This document shows positions 34,597 to 44,563 of a DNA stretch of 64,000 nt, in pieces. The notes below the pieces were generated by a model, which was not told where the DNA came from, ran no database searches, and saw only the letters and a program-made list of their open reading frames with translations. Source of the DNA: Bacteroidia bacterium. GTDB taxonomy: Bacteria; Bacteroidota; Bacteroidia; SpSt-205. Position 1 is the first letter of the stretch. Every line of letters begins with the position of its first letter. The DNA is taken from contig JANXCX010000018.1 of NCBI GenBank assembly GCA_025059535.1, forward strand, positions 1 through 64,000, given 5' to 3'. The position numbers and the translations under genes were made by a program.

Positions 34597-37244
34597 TCGG
34601 CGCGCTCGCCCACTAGTTCCATCCCCTGCCCTTTTACCTGTAGCCGTAGGGGCCAGCGCGTGGCTTTGTCAAGCCATACTTCTTGCTGTTTATTCCCCTG
34701 AGTTAGGCGCACTTTCCACGCCACCCGCTCCTGCCCGCCTAAAGTAACTTTCTCTTCCCTCTCCACGCTTATTTCTACCTCCTCAAAATTCTGCGTAAGG
34801 GGCGAGAAAAGCTCCACAGTCGCCCTGTACCCCTGCTCAAGGGGCAATGCTCCAAGGTAATAGAGTATCGCTTCATTGGGCGGATACACGGGCTTACCGC
34901 CTAGAAGAAGGTCAAGCTTAGTTGGCTGGCCCATTAGTTCGTAAGTTCCGTGAAGCCGGTCCCCTTCCCGCTGGATGGCGATTGTAAGGCCCTGCTGAGT
35001 CCGCCTATAGGTGGCTAAAAGGCCGCTGGCATCTACTTCCACCGTATCTTTACCGCTAAGCATAGGAAGCTGAGGCGCCTCAGTGATACGGGTAAAGCGC
35101 CAGCCGGTCGGCAGAGCTTCCCATCGCTCCACGGCCTGAAGGCTGATTTCCTTACCCTGCAGACGAAAGGTAAAATTCCACCGAAAGAGCTGGGGTTCCC
35201 GTACTATCAATTCCAGTTTGGCTTTAGCGGCTGAGGCGTCGCTCGGTGCAGGGGGACGCACCTGAGCAGGATCTTTGGTGATTTCTAAAAGGCGCTTAGC
35301 TATCGCTTCGGGTACCTCGGCCTGAAGGCGCCCCCCAAGCCTTTCGCTGAGAAACTGCTCAATAGCCACTATCATGGCCATGCGGTTGTCGTAGTTCTGG
35401 AAGCCATGCCCTTCATCTGGGGCTAAAAGGTAGCGTACGGGGTACCCCTTAGCGTGCAGGGCGGCTACGATTTGATCGGACTCCTGCTGTTTGACGCGAG
35501 GGTCGTTGGCCCCCTGCACAATCAGCAGCGGCACGCGAATGCGCTCTATGTGGTACAGGGGCGATTGCGCCTTAAGCCGTTCTAGGTCCTGCGGATCATT
35601 CGGGTTGCCGACCCGGTGATAGAAAGTCTTGATAAGCGGCTTCCAGTAGGGCGGTACAGAGCGGATAAGCGTGATAATGCTGGAGGGACCTACGATGGAA
35701 ATACCACAGGCGTAGAGGTCAGGGGTAAAGGTTACTCCTGCTAGGGTAGCATAGCCGCCATACGAGCCTCCCATGATGGCGATGCGCTTAGGGTCAAAGA
35801 GGCCCTCTCGCACCATTTGCTGCACGGCATCGGTAAGGTCGTGCTGCATGCGGCCCGTCCCCCATTCTTTATTACCTGCATTGAGGAAGGCCTTACCATA
35901 ACCAGTAGAGGCGCGAAAATTGACCTGAAGCACGGCGTAGCCGCGATTGGCAAGAAACTGGGCCATAGCGTCGTAGCCCCAGTAGTCACGGGCCCAAGGC
36001 CCGCCATGCACATAGAGTACAGCAGGGAGGTTTTTGGGCGTTAGGCCCTTGGGAAGGGTAAGGTAGGCGGGTATCTCTGCCCCATCGCGCGTGCGAATGC
36101 GTATAGGCCGCATTTCCGCTAAGTGCTCGGAGGGTAGATCCGGCCGCGCCCGCGCAATCTCCCTAAGCTGCTGCCGCTGAGCATCCCAGAGATAGTAGCG
36201 CGCAGGCTCCCGATCGCTACTAAATACCACCACCGCATACCGCTCATCCTCCGAAAGGCTCGCTAGGCCCACCTCGCCCCCCGGCAGCCTTTCCTGCCAG
36301 ATTTGAAACCAGCTGCGAAGCTTGTCATCAAAGAAATACCGCCGACGCCGATCATCCGTATAGGATACCAGGCGTAGCTTGTCGGTTTTTTCATCAAATA
36401 GCACAGACCCAATATCCACCCTATCCTCTGGATCCTTGTGAATTTCTTTCTCTACACCAGTTTTGGGGTTGAAAAGCACTAAACGGGTCTTGTCTACGCC
36501 CCGATTGGTAAGGAGATAGACCTCTGAACCCTTGCGCGGCAGATACACGATTCCAGCTGATTCGTCCCAGGCTACCTCATATACCTTGCGAAAGCTGAAC
36601 GCACTACCTTTCCGGTTGACCTCGTAAATCTGGGTCTCGCCTTCTGGGCCTACTTTCGTAGCGAAGCGAATCCGCCCCTCCTCATCAACCTCCCAGCCGA
36701 GAATGTTTTCACTATTTGTGTAAAGGAGCGTAAGGCGGCCGCTGGGCAGATGAAGCTCATAAAGGTCATGGAGACTAGGATCGCGGTCGTTTAGGCCAAT
36801 ATAAGCGATTTCAGGCTTGAACTTAGGAAAGGCGTACGGATATACGCGAATCCCCGGCCGCGGCGTAAGGTCGGTCGCTATCGGCACCGTGCCCGGCTTA
36901 GCCTCAGCTATAGTGATCCGATAGAGATGGTAATTCTCATCCCCATCCTTGTCCTGCACGTATAGGATAAAGCGGCTATCGGGACTCCAGAAATACTGCG
37001 TGATGGGGCGGCGATTGCTAGCCGTTATAGGGAAAGCCTCCCCTAATTCCCCATCCCGGATGGGTTGAATCCAGATATTAAGCGTGCCATTGTAGGGCTT
37101 GAGAAAAGCCAGCCATTTGCCATCTGGGGAAATTTCCAAGTTAGCGATCTGAGGGTCGCCGAAGAAAAGCTCGCGATTCAGCAGGGGTGGAAGCTGGGCT
37201 GTGGTCATGCCCAAAAGTAGAAGGTATCGGACAGCCAGGGGCAT
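34593..37244 (-). CDS. S9 family serine peptidase (prolyl oligopeptidase type), exported
   Basis: 883 residues from ATG 37244; the longer frame to 37322 overlaps recN and lies upstream of the promoter, so it is rejected. Signal peptide [18 protein letters not shown]40-like propeller (about 30-380; [44 protein letters not shown]) precedes the alpha/beta hydrolase domain with the nucleophile in GGSYGGYAT (Ser near 493), Asp in GANDPRV and His in DEGHGF. A further 250-residue C-terminal domain, beta-rich and unrelated to the catalytic part, makes it longer than typical family members. Likely a periplasmic oligopeptidase. Confidence 0.92.
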   Translation of the reverse strand: MPLAVRYLLLLGMTTAQLPPLLNRELFFGDPQIANLEISPDGKWLAFLKPYNGTLNIWIQPIRDGELGEAFPITASNRRPITQYFWSPDSRFILYVQDKDGDENYHLYRITIAEAKPGTVPIATDLTPRPGIRVYPYAFPKFKPEIAYIGLNDRDPSLHDLYELHLPSGRLTLLYTNSENILGWEVDEEGRIRFATKVGPEGETQIYEVNRKGSAFSFRKVYEVAWDESAGIVYLPRKGSEVYLLTNRGVDKTRLVLFNPKTGVEKEIHKDPEDRVDIGSVLFDEKTDKLRLVSYTDDRRRRYFFDDKLRSWFQIWQERLPGGEVGLASLSEDERYAVVVFSSDREPARYYLWDAQRQQLREIARARPDLPSEHLAEMRPIRIRTRDGAEIPAYLTLPKGLTPKNLPAVLYVHGGPWARDYWGYDAMAQFLANRGYAVLQVNFRASTGYGKAFLNAGNKEWGTGRMQHDLTDAVQQMVREGLFDPKRIAIMGGSYGGYATLAGVTFTPDLYACGISIVGPSSIITLIRSVPPYWKPLIKTFYHRVGNPNDPQDLERLKAQSPLYHIERIRVPLLIVQGANDPRVKQQESDQIVAALHAKGYPVRYLLAPDEGHGFQNYDNRMAMIVAIEQFLSERLGGRLQAEVPEAIAKRLLEITKDPAQVRPPAPSDASAAKAKLELIVREPQLFRWNFTFRLQGKEISLQAVERWEALPTGWRFTRITEAPQLPMLSGKDTVEVDASGLLATYRRTQQGLTIAIQREGDRLHGTYELMGQPTKLDLLLGGKPVYPPNEAILYYLGALPLEQGYRATVELFSPLTQNFEEVEISVEREEKVTLGGQERVAWKVRLTQGNKQQEVWLDKATRWPLRLQVKGQGMELVGERAD

Positions 37245-37247
37245 GTG

Positions 37248-37255
37248 CAAAGATA
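37248..37255 (-). promoter_or_regulatory. -7 box TATCTTTG for the S9 peptidase
   Basis: Perfect consensus just 3 nt (CAC) before the ATG at 37244, the shortest spacing seen. It lies between the recN stop and this gene. Confidence 0.65.
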
Positions 37256-37257
37256 TA

Positions 37258-38919
37258 TCATGAGGCTGCTTGGAGGAGGGCGCGCGCCGCCGCCTGGGCA
37301 GCTTCCCCAGCGCTTTCCCCACCTAAGAGGCGAGCGATTTCCTCCACCCGCTGGCTTGCCGAAAGCCGCACGATTTGGGTCAGATCGCCTTCTCGCCAAA
37401 CCCTAAAATGGGCGCCGCGTTGGGCCGCTATCGCTGGCAGGTGCGTAATAAGGATGATCTGTACGCGGTCGGCTAATTTGGCTAAAAACTCGCCCATGCG
37501 CCGAGCGCCCTCCCCGCTCAGGCCGGTATCAATCTCGTCGAGCACGAGCGTTGGCAGACGAATGCGCTCGGCTAAGGCCGCCTTGAGCGCCAGCATAATT
37601 CGGGAAAGTTCGCCTCCGGAAGCCACCCCGCTCAACGGCTGAAAGGGGAAGTCAGGCTGCGTGCGCAAGAGAAACTGCACCGCCGAAAAGCCATACGGCG
37701 TAAGCTGTACGCCTTCTTCCGCCCAGCGGTAGGGGCTCTGCGGGTCGCGCAGGCGCTCTACCGCAATATGAAACGCCGCATAGTCCAGGCCAAGCTCAGC
37801 TAAATAGGCCTGCACCCGATCGGCTAGAGCCTGCGCCGCCCCCAGCCGCGCAAGCTCTAGCCTATACGCCTGCTCCAAAAGACGCCCCGTAAGCGCCTCG
37901 TACTGGTGACGTAACGGTTCTAAACTTTCTACCTCCCTCTGGAGGGCCTCTCGTTCTGTCCGATACTTCTCATATAGCTCTATTAGTTGGCTGACCTCCA
38001 CCGCCTGGTACTTGAGCAAAAGCGTGTTGTAAAGGTCATACCGCTGACGCGCCTTTTCTACGGCGTACGGATCAAGCGTGAGATGAGACAGGAGGCTTTC
38101 CATGTGAGCGGTGGCTTCCTGGAGCGAACTGCGGGCGCTTTCCAGGTGAGCCGTGATGGCGGCTATTTCGTCTAGCGGGAAACGCTGAAGGGCTCTGACC
38201 GCTTCCTTAAGGAGGCGCAGAGGGGCCTGCGGACTTTCACTGAGGTAGCGTTGCCAGTGAAGGAGCGTCTGCGCCGCCTGCTCTTGGTACTCCAGCCGGC
38301 GAATCAGACCCTCCAGTTGCGCATATTCCTCTGGGGAAAGGCGGGCTTTCTCCAGTTCATCTACCTGAGCTGTAAGCCACTCTAGCCGCTGTGCTACGGC
38401 CTGCTGACGGCCTTCCAGCGCTTCAAGCTGCGCCTGAAGCTCTTTCCACTCCCGATAGGTGGCTTGATAGGCGCGCAATTCAGGCTCTAGTTCCGCATAG
38501 CTATCCAGAAGCTCCCGCTGAAAGCCGCTCTGAAAAAGCTGCTGGGTTTCGTGTTGGCTGTGGATTTCCACTAAGTAGTACGCTATTTCGCGAAGGGTAG
38601 AAGCAGAGATAGGGCTATCGTTGAGAAAATGGCGGCGCCGCCCGGTTGGTAGGAGTTCGCAGCGTAGCCAGAGCATCTCGGCTGGCTCCTCTAAAAGGGC
38701 CTGCACGGCAGGTGGTACCGGAGCAAACTCGGCTTCCACAATCGCCTTCTCCCGCAGCGGAGGTAGCTCCACGCGAAAGCCTAAAAGCGCGCCCAAAGCT
38801 TCTATAAGGAGCGATTTGCCGGCCCCCGTTTCGCCAGTAATGAGGTTCAGATGCGCTTCCCACCTAATTTCCACCGCCCGCAGGAAAGCCAGGTTATGAA
38901 TACGAAGGGATTGTAGCAT
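37258..38919 (-). CDS. recN: DNA repair protein RecN
   Basis: 553 residues. SMC-like layout: N-terminal LRIHNLAFLRAVEI and Walker A GETGAGKSLL (about 29-38), long coiled coils (150-370), then the ABC signature LSGVASGGELSRIMLALKAAL and Walker B LVLDEIDTGLSGEGARRMGEFL. RecN acts at double-strand breaks. In many Bacteroidota it follows porD; here it is separate and divergent from a sensor kinase. A one-mismatch -7 box (38928-38935) is 8 nt before the ATG. Confidence 0.95.
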   Translation of the reverse strand: MLQSLRIHNLAFLRAVEIRWEAHLNLITGETGAGKSLLIEALGALLGFRVELPPLREKAIVEAEFAPVPPAVQALLEEPAEMLWLRCELLPTGRRRHFLNDSPISASTLREIAYYLVEIHSQHETQQLFQSGFQRELLDSYAELEPELRAYQATYREWKELQAQLEALEGRQQAVAQRLEWLTAQVDELEKARLSPEEYAQLEGLIRRLEYQEQAAQTLLHWQRYLSESPQAPLRLLKEAVRALQRFPLDEIAAITAHLESARSSLQEATAHMESLLSHLTLDPYAVEKARQRYDLYNTLLLKYQAVEVSQLIELYEKYRTEREALQREVESLEPLRHQYEALTGRLLEQAYRLELARLGAAQALADRVQAYLAELGLDYAAFHIAVERLRDPQSPYRWAEEGVQLTPYGFSAVQFLLRTQPDFPFQPLSGVASGGELSRIMLALKAALAERIRLPTLVLDEIDTGLSGEGARRMGEFLAKLADRVQIILITHLPAIAAQRGAHFRVWREGDLTQIVRLSASQRVEEIARLLGGESAGEAAQAAARALLQAAS

Positions 38920-38927
38920 GTTTCAGG

Positions 38928-38935
38928 CAAAGTTC
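38928..38935 (-). promoter_or_regulatory. -7 box GAACTTTG for recN
   Basis: One mismatch to TAnnTTTG; 8 nt before the ATG at 38919 and 1 nt from the opposing box. Confidence 0.45.
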
Positions 38936-38936
38936 G

Positions 38937-38944
38937 TAATATTG
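38937..38944 (+). promoter_or_regulatory. -7 box TAATATTG for the sensor kinase operon
   Basis: One mismatch to TAnnTTTG; 7 nt before the ATG at 38952. Confidence 0.45.
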
Positions 38945-38951
38945 CACCTTG

Positions 38952-41900
38952 ATGGGTCGGCTTTTACTTGCCTTTCTGCTGAGCTTAGGGGTGGTATGGG
39001 GGCAAGGGCGTCCCTTATGGCGCACTTTTACCGAGGATAACTACGGCGCCTACACGCAAGTACGCACCATCGTGCAGGATAAGGAAACCGGTCTTCTTTA
39101 CATCGGTACGAATCAGGGTATTTCAGAGTATGATGGTCAGCGTTGGCGGTTCTATCCCACCCCGAGCTTAGTGCGGGGCTTGGAAATTTCGCCCAATCAC
39201 CGAATTTGGGTAGGTGGGCGCGGCGACTTCGGCGAGCTGCGCAGCGATGCCGCCGGAAGGCTTCAATATACCTCCTACCGAAACTTCCTACCCGCCCAGC
39301 AGCAAAATTTCGGCGAAATTGACCGGGTATTCGCCACCAGCGATAATCAGGTATACTTTATAGGCCAACGGGGAATTATTCAGGTAGATGGCTCCTCCCT
39401 AGCGGTAGCGCCGCGCTTCCTATCGCCTAAAGAAGGCATAGGTATAGGGGGGGCTGGCAAAGTAGGAGAAGAGATATGGGTTAACCTTCAAAGAGGTGGC
39501 GGACTCCATAAACTTACCCCTAACGGCTTTCAACCCATACCCGGCGGTCAGCTTTTTGAGGACAAATTCGTAATTATACTAGCCATAGATCGCACCGTGT
39601 ATGTGCTTACAGAAGATGGAGCGATCTATGAAGGCCCTCGCGGCGGCGGAACCTTTCTTCCCCTCAAACTTCAAGACGAAGCTTATTTACGCGAAAACCG
39701 AATTTACCGAGCCAGTATCTTACGAGGCAACCTTCTCATAGGGACGCTGAACGGAGGGGTTTTGCTCGTAAGTCCCAAGGGTCGCACTTTAGAGCGCTGG
39801 AGCCGCGCCCAAGGCTTCCCTGATGATGACATTTACGACCTGTATGTGGATCACGCCGAAAATGTGTGGATTTCGCACGGAAAAGGGCTTACGCAGGTAC
39901 TTTATTCCCTTCCGCTGCGTACTTTCGGCGAAGATTCCATTATAGAAGGCAAAATAACAGACCTCCTCCTTGTAAAAGGCGACCTGTACATCACCACTAT
40001 ACAGGGGGTTTTTCGCCTGCGCGGACGCGAGGGTAGGATTGAGCGGTTAGGCGACCTCAAGACGGAGTGCTGGCGGCTGGCTTATCTGCAGAATCGCCTT
40101 CTCGTGGCGACTTCCGCGGGGCTTTATGATATTACGGGAGGGGGACTGATGCCTGTCCTTAGAGAGCGGGCGGTGGTCGGTATCGTAGGCTCTCAGAGCA
40201 ATGCGCGCCAGGCCTACGCTTATGGCCGCGATGGGCTCATGCTCCTTGAATATGACGGAAGTCGCTGGCGTGAAGGAGCTCTTCTCTTTCAACGCGACGT
40301 CCAGAGCCTCGTGGAAAAAGGGGAGTACCTCTGGCTCGGTACCTCTACAGGGTTAGTACGCCTCCACCTCCCCTCACGCAAGGAAGAAGCTATAGAAAAA
40401 GGATTAGGCTTAGAGAAAGCCAGCTACTATGTAGGTGAGATAGGGGGTAGGCTCATAGCGCAAAGCGGTCAAACGGCCTTCGTGTATGATGAGCGCTCAG
40501 GGCAATTTATCAAGGAGCCAAATTTAGGCCGATTGCTAGCGGCTGATAGAGTGGACCGGCTGCTACAGCATGAAGGCTGGTGGCTGGTAAAAGTACCCGA
40601 GGGCATTCGGCGTCTGCAAGTAGAAGCCGAAAAGGGATATGAGCTTTCTCCTACCCTAAACCAGAGCTTCTTCACCCTGAATGCCTTAGGCCGAAGGCCA
40701 GACGTAGTGCATGTGCAGGATAATACCGTATGGGCGGCTTACAAGACTGAGCTGATTGTAGGCCAGCTTACCTTTACGCCGCAGTGGATTCCGCCTACCC
40801 TCATCCGCGCCGTTATAATAGGGCAGGATTCGCTGATATCGGGTGGGCGTTATTACGACCCTGAAGGCATGCGTGTAGCGCTAGCCCAGCCAGGGAAAGC
40901 TATCCCGGAAATACCGATTACGCTGGCATATGGGCGTGTTCTAGTAGGCTGGTGTGATCCGTATGGAGGACTCGGGGCTACACGCTTTCGCTACCGCTTC
41001 CGCACCCCTACCTCGCGGCTAGGCGGGCTTTTGCGTTCTCAGAGTGGCGACCGCGAGTGGTCTTTTCTAGAATCAGGCGCCGTCATTCCCTTCGCCGACC
41101 TTTTCGAAGGTACCTACACAGTGGAGGTGCAGGCAATTGCGCCCTACGGCTTAGAAGTGACCTCTCATGAATATACTTTCCGAGTACTACCGCCCTGGTG
41201 GCGAACCTGGTGGGCCTTCATTACGGGTATTTTGCTGATGCTGCTGGGAATTTTCGCCATAGTCCGATGGAACGCCGCACGTCTAGAAAAGCGCAACCGC
41301 GAGCTGGAAGCCATCGTCAATGCACGCACAGCTGAGCTTCAACAAAGCTACGCCCAGCTAGCTACGGCTAAGAAAAATCTAGAGCGTGCCTACGAAGACC
41401 TCAAGAATACCCAAGAGCAGCTGGTCCAATCCGAAAAGATGGCTGCGCTAGGTCAATTGATAGCTGGGGTGGCTCATGAAATCAACACTCCTATCGGTGC
41501 GATCAGTGCAGCTGCCACAAATATCTCCAAAGCCCTTCCCCAAACGCTTCAGCAGTACCCAGAGCTTTTAGCCGCTATAGGTGATCAAGCCCCTCTCTTT
41601 CATCAAATGGTAGAGCGCACGCTAGGTTTCACGGGCTCCCTTACCTCCCGCGAGGAACGCCAGTACCGCCGCCAGGTAACCGAGTGGCTAGAACAAAACG
41701 GCGTACCCAACGCTAGCGCCATCGCCCAGTCTCTCATCAAGATTGGCCTATTTGATAACTTAGAGCCTTTTCTGCCCCTCATCAAGCACCCCAAAGCTCC
41801 TTTCATTATAGAAATGGTAGGTAACATCGGGAAGTTGCGCCTAAATATAGACAACATAGAGCTGGCGGTAAGTAAGACCCAAAAGATTGTTTTTGCTCTG

Positions 41901-42422
41901 AAGGCTTACTCACGCAAGGGTACAGAAGAACGGCCAGAATATACCAACATCGTTGAGACCATAGAGACCGTGCTTATAATTTACCACAATCAGCTCAAAT
42001 ATGGCATAGAGGTAACTAAGGAATATGAGCCAGATCTGCCAGCTATTTTAGGCCTACCTGATCAGTTGTCTCAGGTTTGGACGAATATTATATCCAATGC
42101 TATTCATGCTATGCAAGGCAAAGGCTCTCTAAAAATTAAAGTCTGGCGAGAAGGGAGCGATATAGTTGCAAGCTTTACAGATTCTGGTCCAGGTATACCT
42201 AAGGAGATTCAACATCGCATTTTTGAAGCTTTCTTCACCACTAAGCCGGCGGGTGAGGGCACGGGGCTAGGCTTAGATATCTCTCGCAAAATCGTGGAAA
42301 AGCATGGAGGGCGCATTTACTTTGAAAGTGAGCCCGGTAAGACAACCTTTTATGTACGGATACCCGTTAAAACGCCTTTTGAGGCTGTAGCCGTATCCCA
42401 ACCCGCCGTACAATCCACTTAA
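38952..42422 (+). CDS. Propeller-sensing membrane histidine kinase
   Basis: 1156 residues. Signal peptide (1-19), two-component propeller repeats (about 25-650; IVQDKETGLLYIGTNQGISEYDGQRW, VDHAENVWISHGKGL), a Y_Y_Y-like domain (about 650-745), one membrane span (about 749-775), and a coiled coil (RNRELEAIVNARTAEL). The kinase follows: H box AALGQLIAGVAHEINTPIG (His near 841), N box QVWTNIISNAIHAM (about 1044), G boxes DSGPGIPKEI and GEGTGLGLDISRKI. About 200 residues separate the H and N boxes, nearly double the usual. It should phosphorylate the receiver proteins encoded just downstream. TTG 38949 is rejected in favour of ATG 38952. Confidence 0.92.
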   Translation: MGRLLLAFLLSLGVVWGQGRPLWRTFTEDNYGAYTQVRTIVQDKETGLLYIGTNQGISEYDGQRWRFYPTPSLVRGLEISPNHRIWVGGRGDFGELRSDAAGRLQYTSYRNFLPAQQQNFGEIDRVFATSDNQVYFIGQRGIIQVDGSSLAVAPRFLSPKEGIGIGGAGKVGEEIWVNLQRGGGLHKLTPNGFQPIPGGQLFEDKFVIILAIDRTVYVLTEDGAIYEGPRGGGTFLPLKLQDEAYLRENRIYRASILRGNLLIGTLNGGVLLVSPKGRTLERWSRAQGFPDDDIYDLYVDHAENVWISHGKGLTQVLYSLPLRTFGEDSIIEGKITDLLLVKGDLYITTIQGVFRLRGREGRIERLGDLKTECWRLAYLQNRLLVATSAGLYDITGGGLMPVLRERAVVGIVGSQSNARQAYAYGRDGLMLLEYDGSRWREGALLFQRDVQSLVEKGEYLWLGTSTGLVRLHLPSRKEEAIEKGLGLEKASYYVGEIGGRLIAQSGQTAFVYDERSGQFIKEPNLGRLLAADRVDRLLQHEGWWLVKVPEGIRRLQVEAEKGYELSPTLNQSFFTLNALGRRPDVVHVQDNTVWAAYKTELIVGQLTFTPQWIPPTLIRAVIIGQDSLISGGRYYDPEGMRVALAQPGKAIPEIPITLAYGRVLVGWCDPYGGLGATRFRYRFRTPTSRLGGLLRSQSGDREWSFLESGAVIPFADLFEGTYTVEVQAIAPYGLEVTSHEYTFRVLPPWWRTWWAFITGILLMLLGIFAIVRWNAARLEKRNRELEAIVNARTAELQQSYAQLATAKKNLERAYEDLKNTQEQLVQSEKMAALGQLIAGVAHEINTPIGAISAAATNISKALPQTLQQYPELLAAIGDQAPLFHQMVERTLGFTGSLTSREERQYRRQVTEWLEQNGVPNASAIAQSLIKIGLFDNLEPFLPLIKHPKAPFIIEMVGNIGKLRLNIDNIELAVSKTQKIVFALKAYSRKGTEERPEYTNIVETIETVLIIYHNQLKYGIEVTKEYEPDLPAILGLPDQLSQVWTNIISNAIHAMQGKGSLKIKVWREGSDIVASFTDSGPGIPKEIQHRIFEAFFTTKPAGEGTGLGLDISRKIVEKHGGRIYFESEPGKTTFYVRIPVKTPFEAVAVSQPAVQST

Positions 42423-42434
42423 GATTAGAGACCT

Positions 42435-42851
42435 ATGGAAGAGAAGAAACCAAAAAGGGCTATCCTTTGCGTAGATGACGAGAAGATCGTCCTGGATAGC
42501 CTGCAAGAGCAGCTGCGTGCTACCTTCGGAGATAAGTTTGAGTATGAGATTGCGGAAAGCGTAGATGAGGCCTGGGAGGTGATAGAGGACCTAGTATCGC
42601 AGGGCTATGAGATGGTTCTGGTGATTTCCGATTGGCTAATGCCGCGGGTAAAAGGCGATACCTTCCTCATAGAACTACATCAGAAATACCCAGACACCGT
42701 CACTATTATGCTCACAGGCCAAGCTGATCCTGAGGCAGTGGAAAACGCCTTCCAAAACGCTAATCTCTATGCGTATATCCGCAAACCCTGGCGTGAAGAA
42801 GACCTAATTAACTATGTAAATAGTGCTCTGAAGAAGCTCGGTCTTTCTTAG
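42435..42851 (+). CDS. Single-domain response regulator
   Basis: 138 residues, one receiver domain and nothing else. The acidic pair lies in CVDDEKIVLDSL, the phosphorylated Asp in ISDWLMP, the switch Thr in MLTGQAD and the conserved Lys in IRKPW. Without an output domain it probably acts by protein interaction, for example as a phosphate sink or shuttle. 12 nt after the kinase gene and 7 nt before a paralogue with the same opening block (ILCVDDEKI-LDSLQEQ). Confidence 0.93.
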   Translation: MEEKKPKRAILCVDDEKIVLDSLQEQLRATFGDKFEYEIAESVDEAWEVIEDLVSQGYEMVLVISDWLMPRVKGDTFLIELHQKYPDTVTIMLTGQADPEAVENAFQNANLYAYIRKPWREEDLINYVNSALKKLGLS

Positions 42852-42858
42852 CTTTCCC

Positions 42859-44556
42859 ATGACGGCCAAAAAGCCTATTATTCTGTGTGTAGATGATGAG
42901 AAAATCATCCTAGATAGCCTTCAGGAGCAGATTCTCAATCGGCTGGGCGAGCGGTTTGAGTGTGAAGTAGCTCAGGGCGGCGAAGAGGCACTAGAGCTTA
43001 TCGACGAGCTACGCCAGGATAACTATGACATAGCGGTCATCATCTCAGATCAGCTTATGCCAGGCATGAAAGGAGACAGGTTTCTTATCGCCGCTCATCA
43101 AAAAGTGCCTGAGGCTTACAAAATTCTCCTTACGGGTCAGGCTACGCTGGATGCGGTGCGTAACGCTATCAATCATGCGCGCCTGTATCGCTATGTCATG
43201 AAGCCCTGGCAGGAAGACGACCTCATGCTCACCATAGAAGAGGCCGCCGAGGCCTACTTACAGAAAATACGACTTCAGCTCTACACACGCCTTTTGCGTG
43301 ATATCAATCACCTCACTCAGAAGCTTTCCGGCGAACGCGAAATCAATAGGCTCATTGAAAAGTACTTCGAAAGTTTAGCCGATACGGTAGGTTTTGCCTC
43401 GGCTAAAATTACCGTAGAATACCCGCAGCAGCGTATCAGCCTCCAAGCTGTAGCCAATGCCATAACCGCTTATACAAAGAAGGTTCAGGTGCAAATGGTG
43501 GATGCCTATGCAGACCCCGAGCGGGCTGAAAGCATACGCCAAGAAATTATGGAGGCCATAAATCGGGCTCTTTTGGAGGAATCCCCTACTCTGCTGGTGG
43601 CCCCTATACGCCTACAGCATGGGGGTAAGGAACTCGGACACGTGGTGCTAGAGCGTAGCGAAGCGGGCGATTTTCTGCGTGAGCAGCGTGAAGTACAAAA
43701 TACCCTTCAAACCCTTACCAGCCAACTAGCCATATCGCTTGAAAATGCGGTACTTTACCGAACTATTTTAGAGCAAAAGAAAGAGCTAGAGGATAGCATT
43801 GTATATGCGCAGCGCATTCAACGCGCCCTCATGCCGAATATTGAGCTCGTCCAATACCATTTTCCCGAAAGCTTTATCCTCTACCTCCCCAAGGCCGTAG
43901 TAAGCGGAGACTTTTACTGGTTTGCCGAGCAATTCGTAGGCGAGGAAAATTATCTGTATTTGGCTGCCGTAGACTGTACGGGCCACGGGGTGCCCGGCGC
44001 CTTCATGAGCGTTCTGGTAAGCAATGCCCTGAGTTATGCCGTCAATACTTTGGAAATTACCGATGCGGTGGCTATCCTTGAGACGGTAGATTTAGAGGTG
44101 CGTAACCGCCTGCAAAGGCAAGCGCAAGGCGAAGCCATCAAAGACGGCGCCGAACTTGTCCTGGTGCAGCTGAATAAGCCGCAGGGCACCCTAACCGTAG
44201 CCAGTGCTAAGCGGCCCTTTATCTACTACTCTGAGGGTCAACGGTATGAGATTGCCGCCACTCCTCGAGCTATAGCCGATGACCCAGCCCTCTTTGGTAA
44301 TGTAACCTTCAAAGGGCACGTACTTACCCCGAAACCGGGCGATACCTTTTATCTTTTCTCCGATGGATATGCGGACCAAGAAGGGGCTGTACGCCGCCGC
44401 TTCGGAACCCGGCGCTTTTATGAGCTTTTGGACGAGATTCATAAGCTGCCGCTAGCCCAGCAGCAGCGCATCCTTGAGCAGCGCTTCCGAGAATGGAAGC
44501 AGGATGCCGAGCAAACGGACGACATCCTAGTTATAGGCCTGCGTTATACCCCTTGA
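42859..44556 (+). CDS. Response regulator with GAF-like region and PP2C phosphatase output
   Basis: 565 residues. Receiver domain 1-130 (CVDDEKIILDSL; Asp in IISDQLMPGMKG; Thr in LLTGQA; Lys in VMKPW). A GAF-like sensor region follows (about 150-300; SLADTVGFASAKITVEY, LVAPIRLQHGGKELGHVVLER), then a short coiled coil and a SpoIIE/RsbU-type PP2C domain (about 325-560; QRIQRALMPN, SGDFYWFAE, AVDCTGHGVPGAFMSVL, FSDGYADQEG, TDDILVIGL). Phosphorylation by the upstream kinase likely controls phosphatase activity. Its STAS-type target is not in the window. Confidence 0.93.
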   Translation: MTAKKPIILCVDDEKIILDSLQEQILNRLGERFECEVAQGGEEALELIDELRQDNYDIAVIISDQLMPGMKGDRFLIAAHQKVPEAYKILLTGQATLDAVRNAINHARLYRYVMKPWQEDDLMLTIEEAAEAYLQKIRLQLYTRLLRDINHLTQKLSGEREINRLIEKYFESLADTVGFASAKITVEYPQQRISLQAVANAITAYTKKVQVQMVDAYADPERAESIRQEIMEAINRALLEESPTLLVAPIRLQHGGKELGHVVLERSEAGDFLREQREVQNTLQTLTSQLAISLENAVLYRTILEQKKELEDSIVYAQRIQRALMPNIELVQYHFPESFILYLPKAVVSGDFYWFAEQFVGEENYLYLAAVDCTGHGVPGAFMSVLVSNALSYAVNTLEITDAVAILETVDLEVRNRLQRQAQGEAIKDGAELVLVQLNKPQGTLTVASAKRPFIYYSEGQRYEIAATPRAIADDPALFGNVTFKGHVLTPKPGDTFYLFSDGYADQEGAVRRRFGTRRFYELLDEIHKLPLAQQQRILEQRFREWKQDAEQTDDILVIGLRYTP

Positions 44557-44563
44557 GGGTGGC

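Noticed and set aside
37245-37322. Longer N-terminus of the S9 peptidase
   Set aside because: It would overlap recN by 65 nt and precede a perfect promoter box and a signal peptide that begins at 37244.
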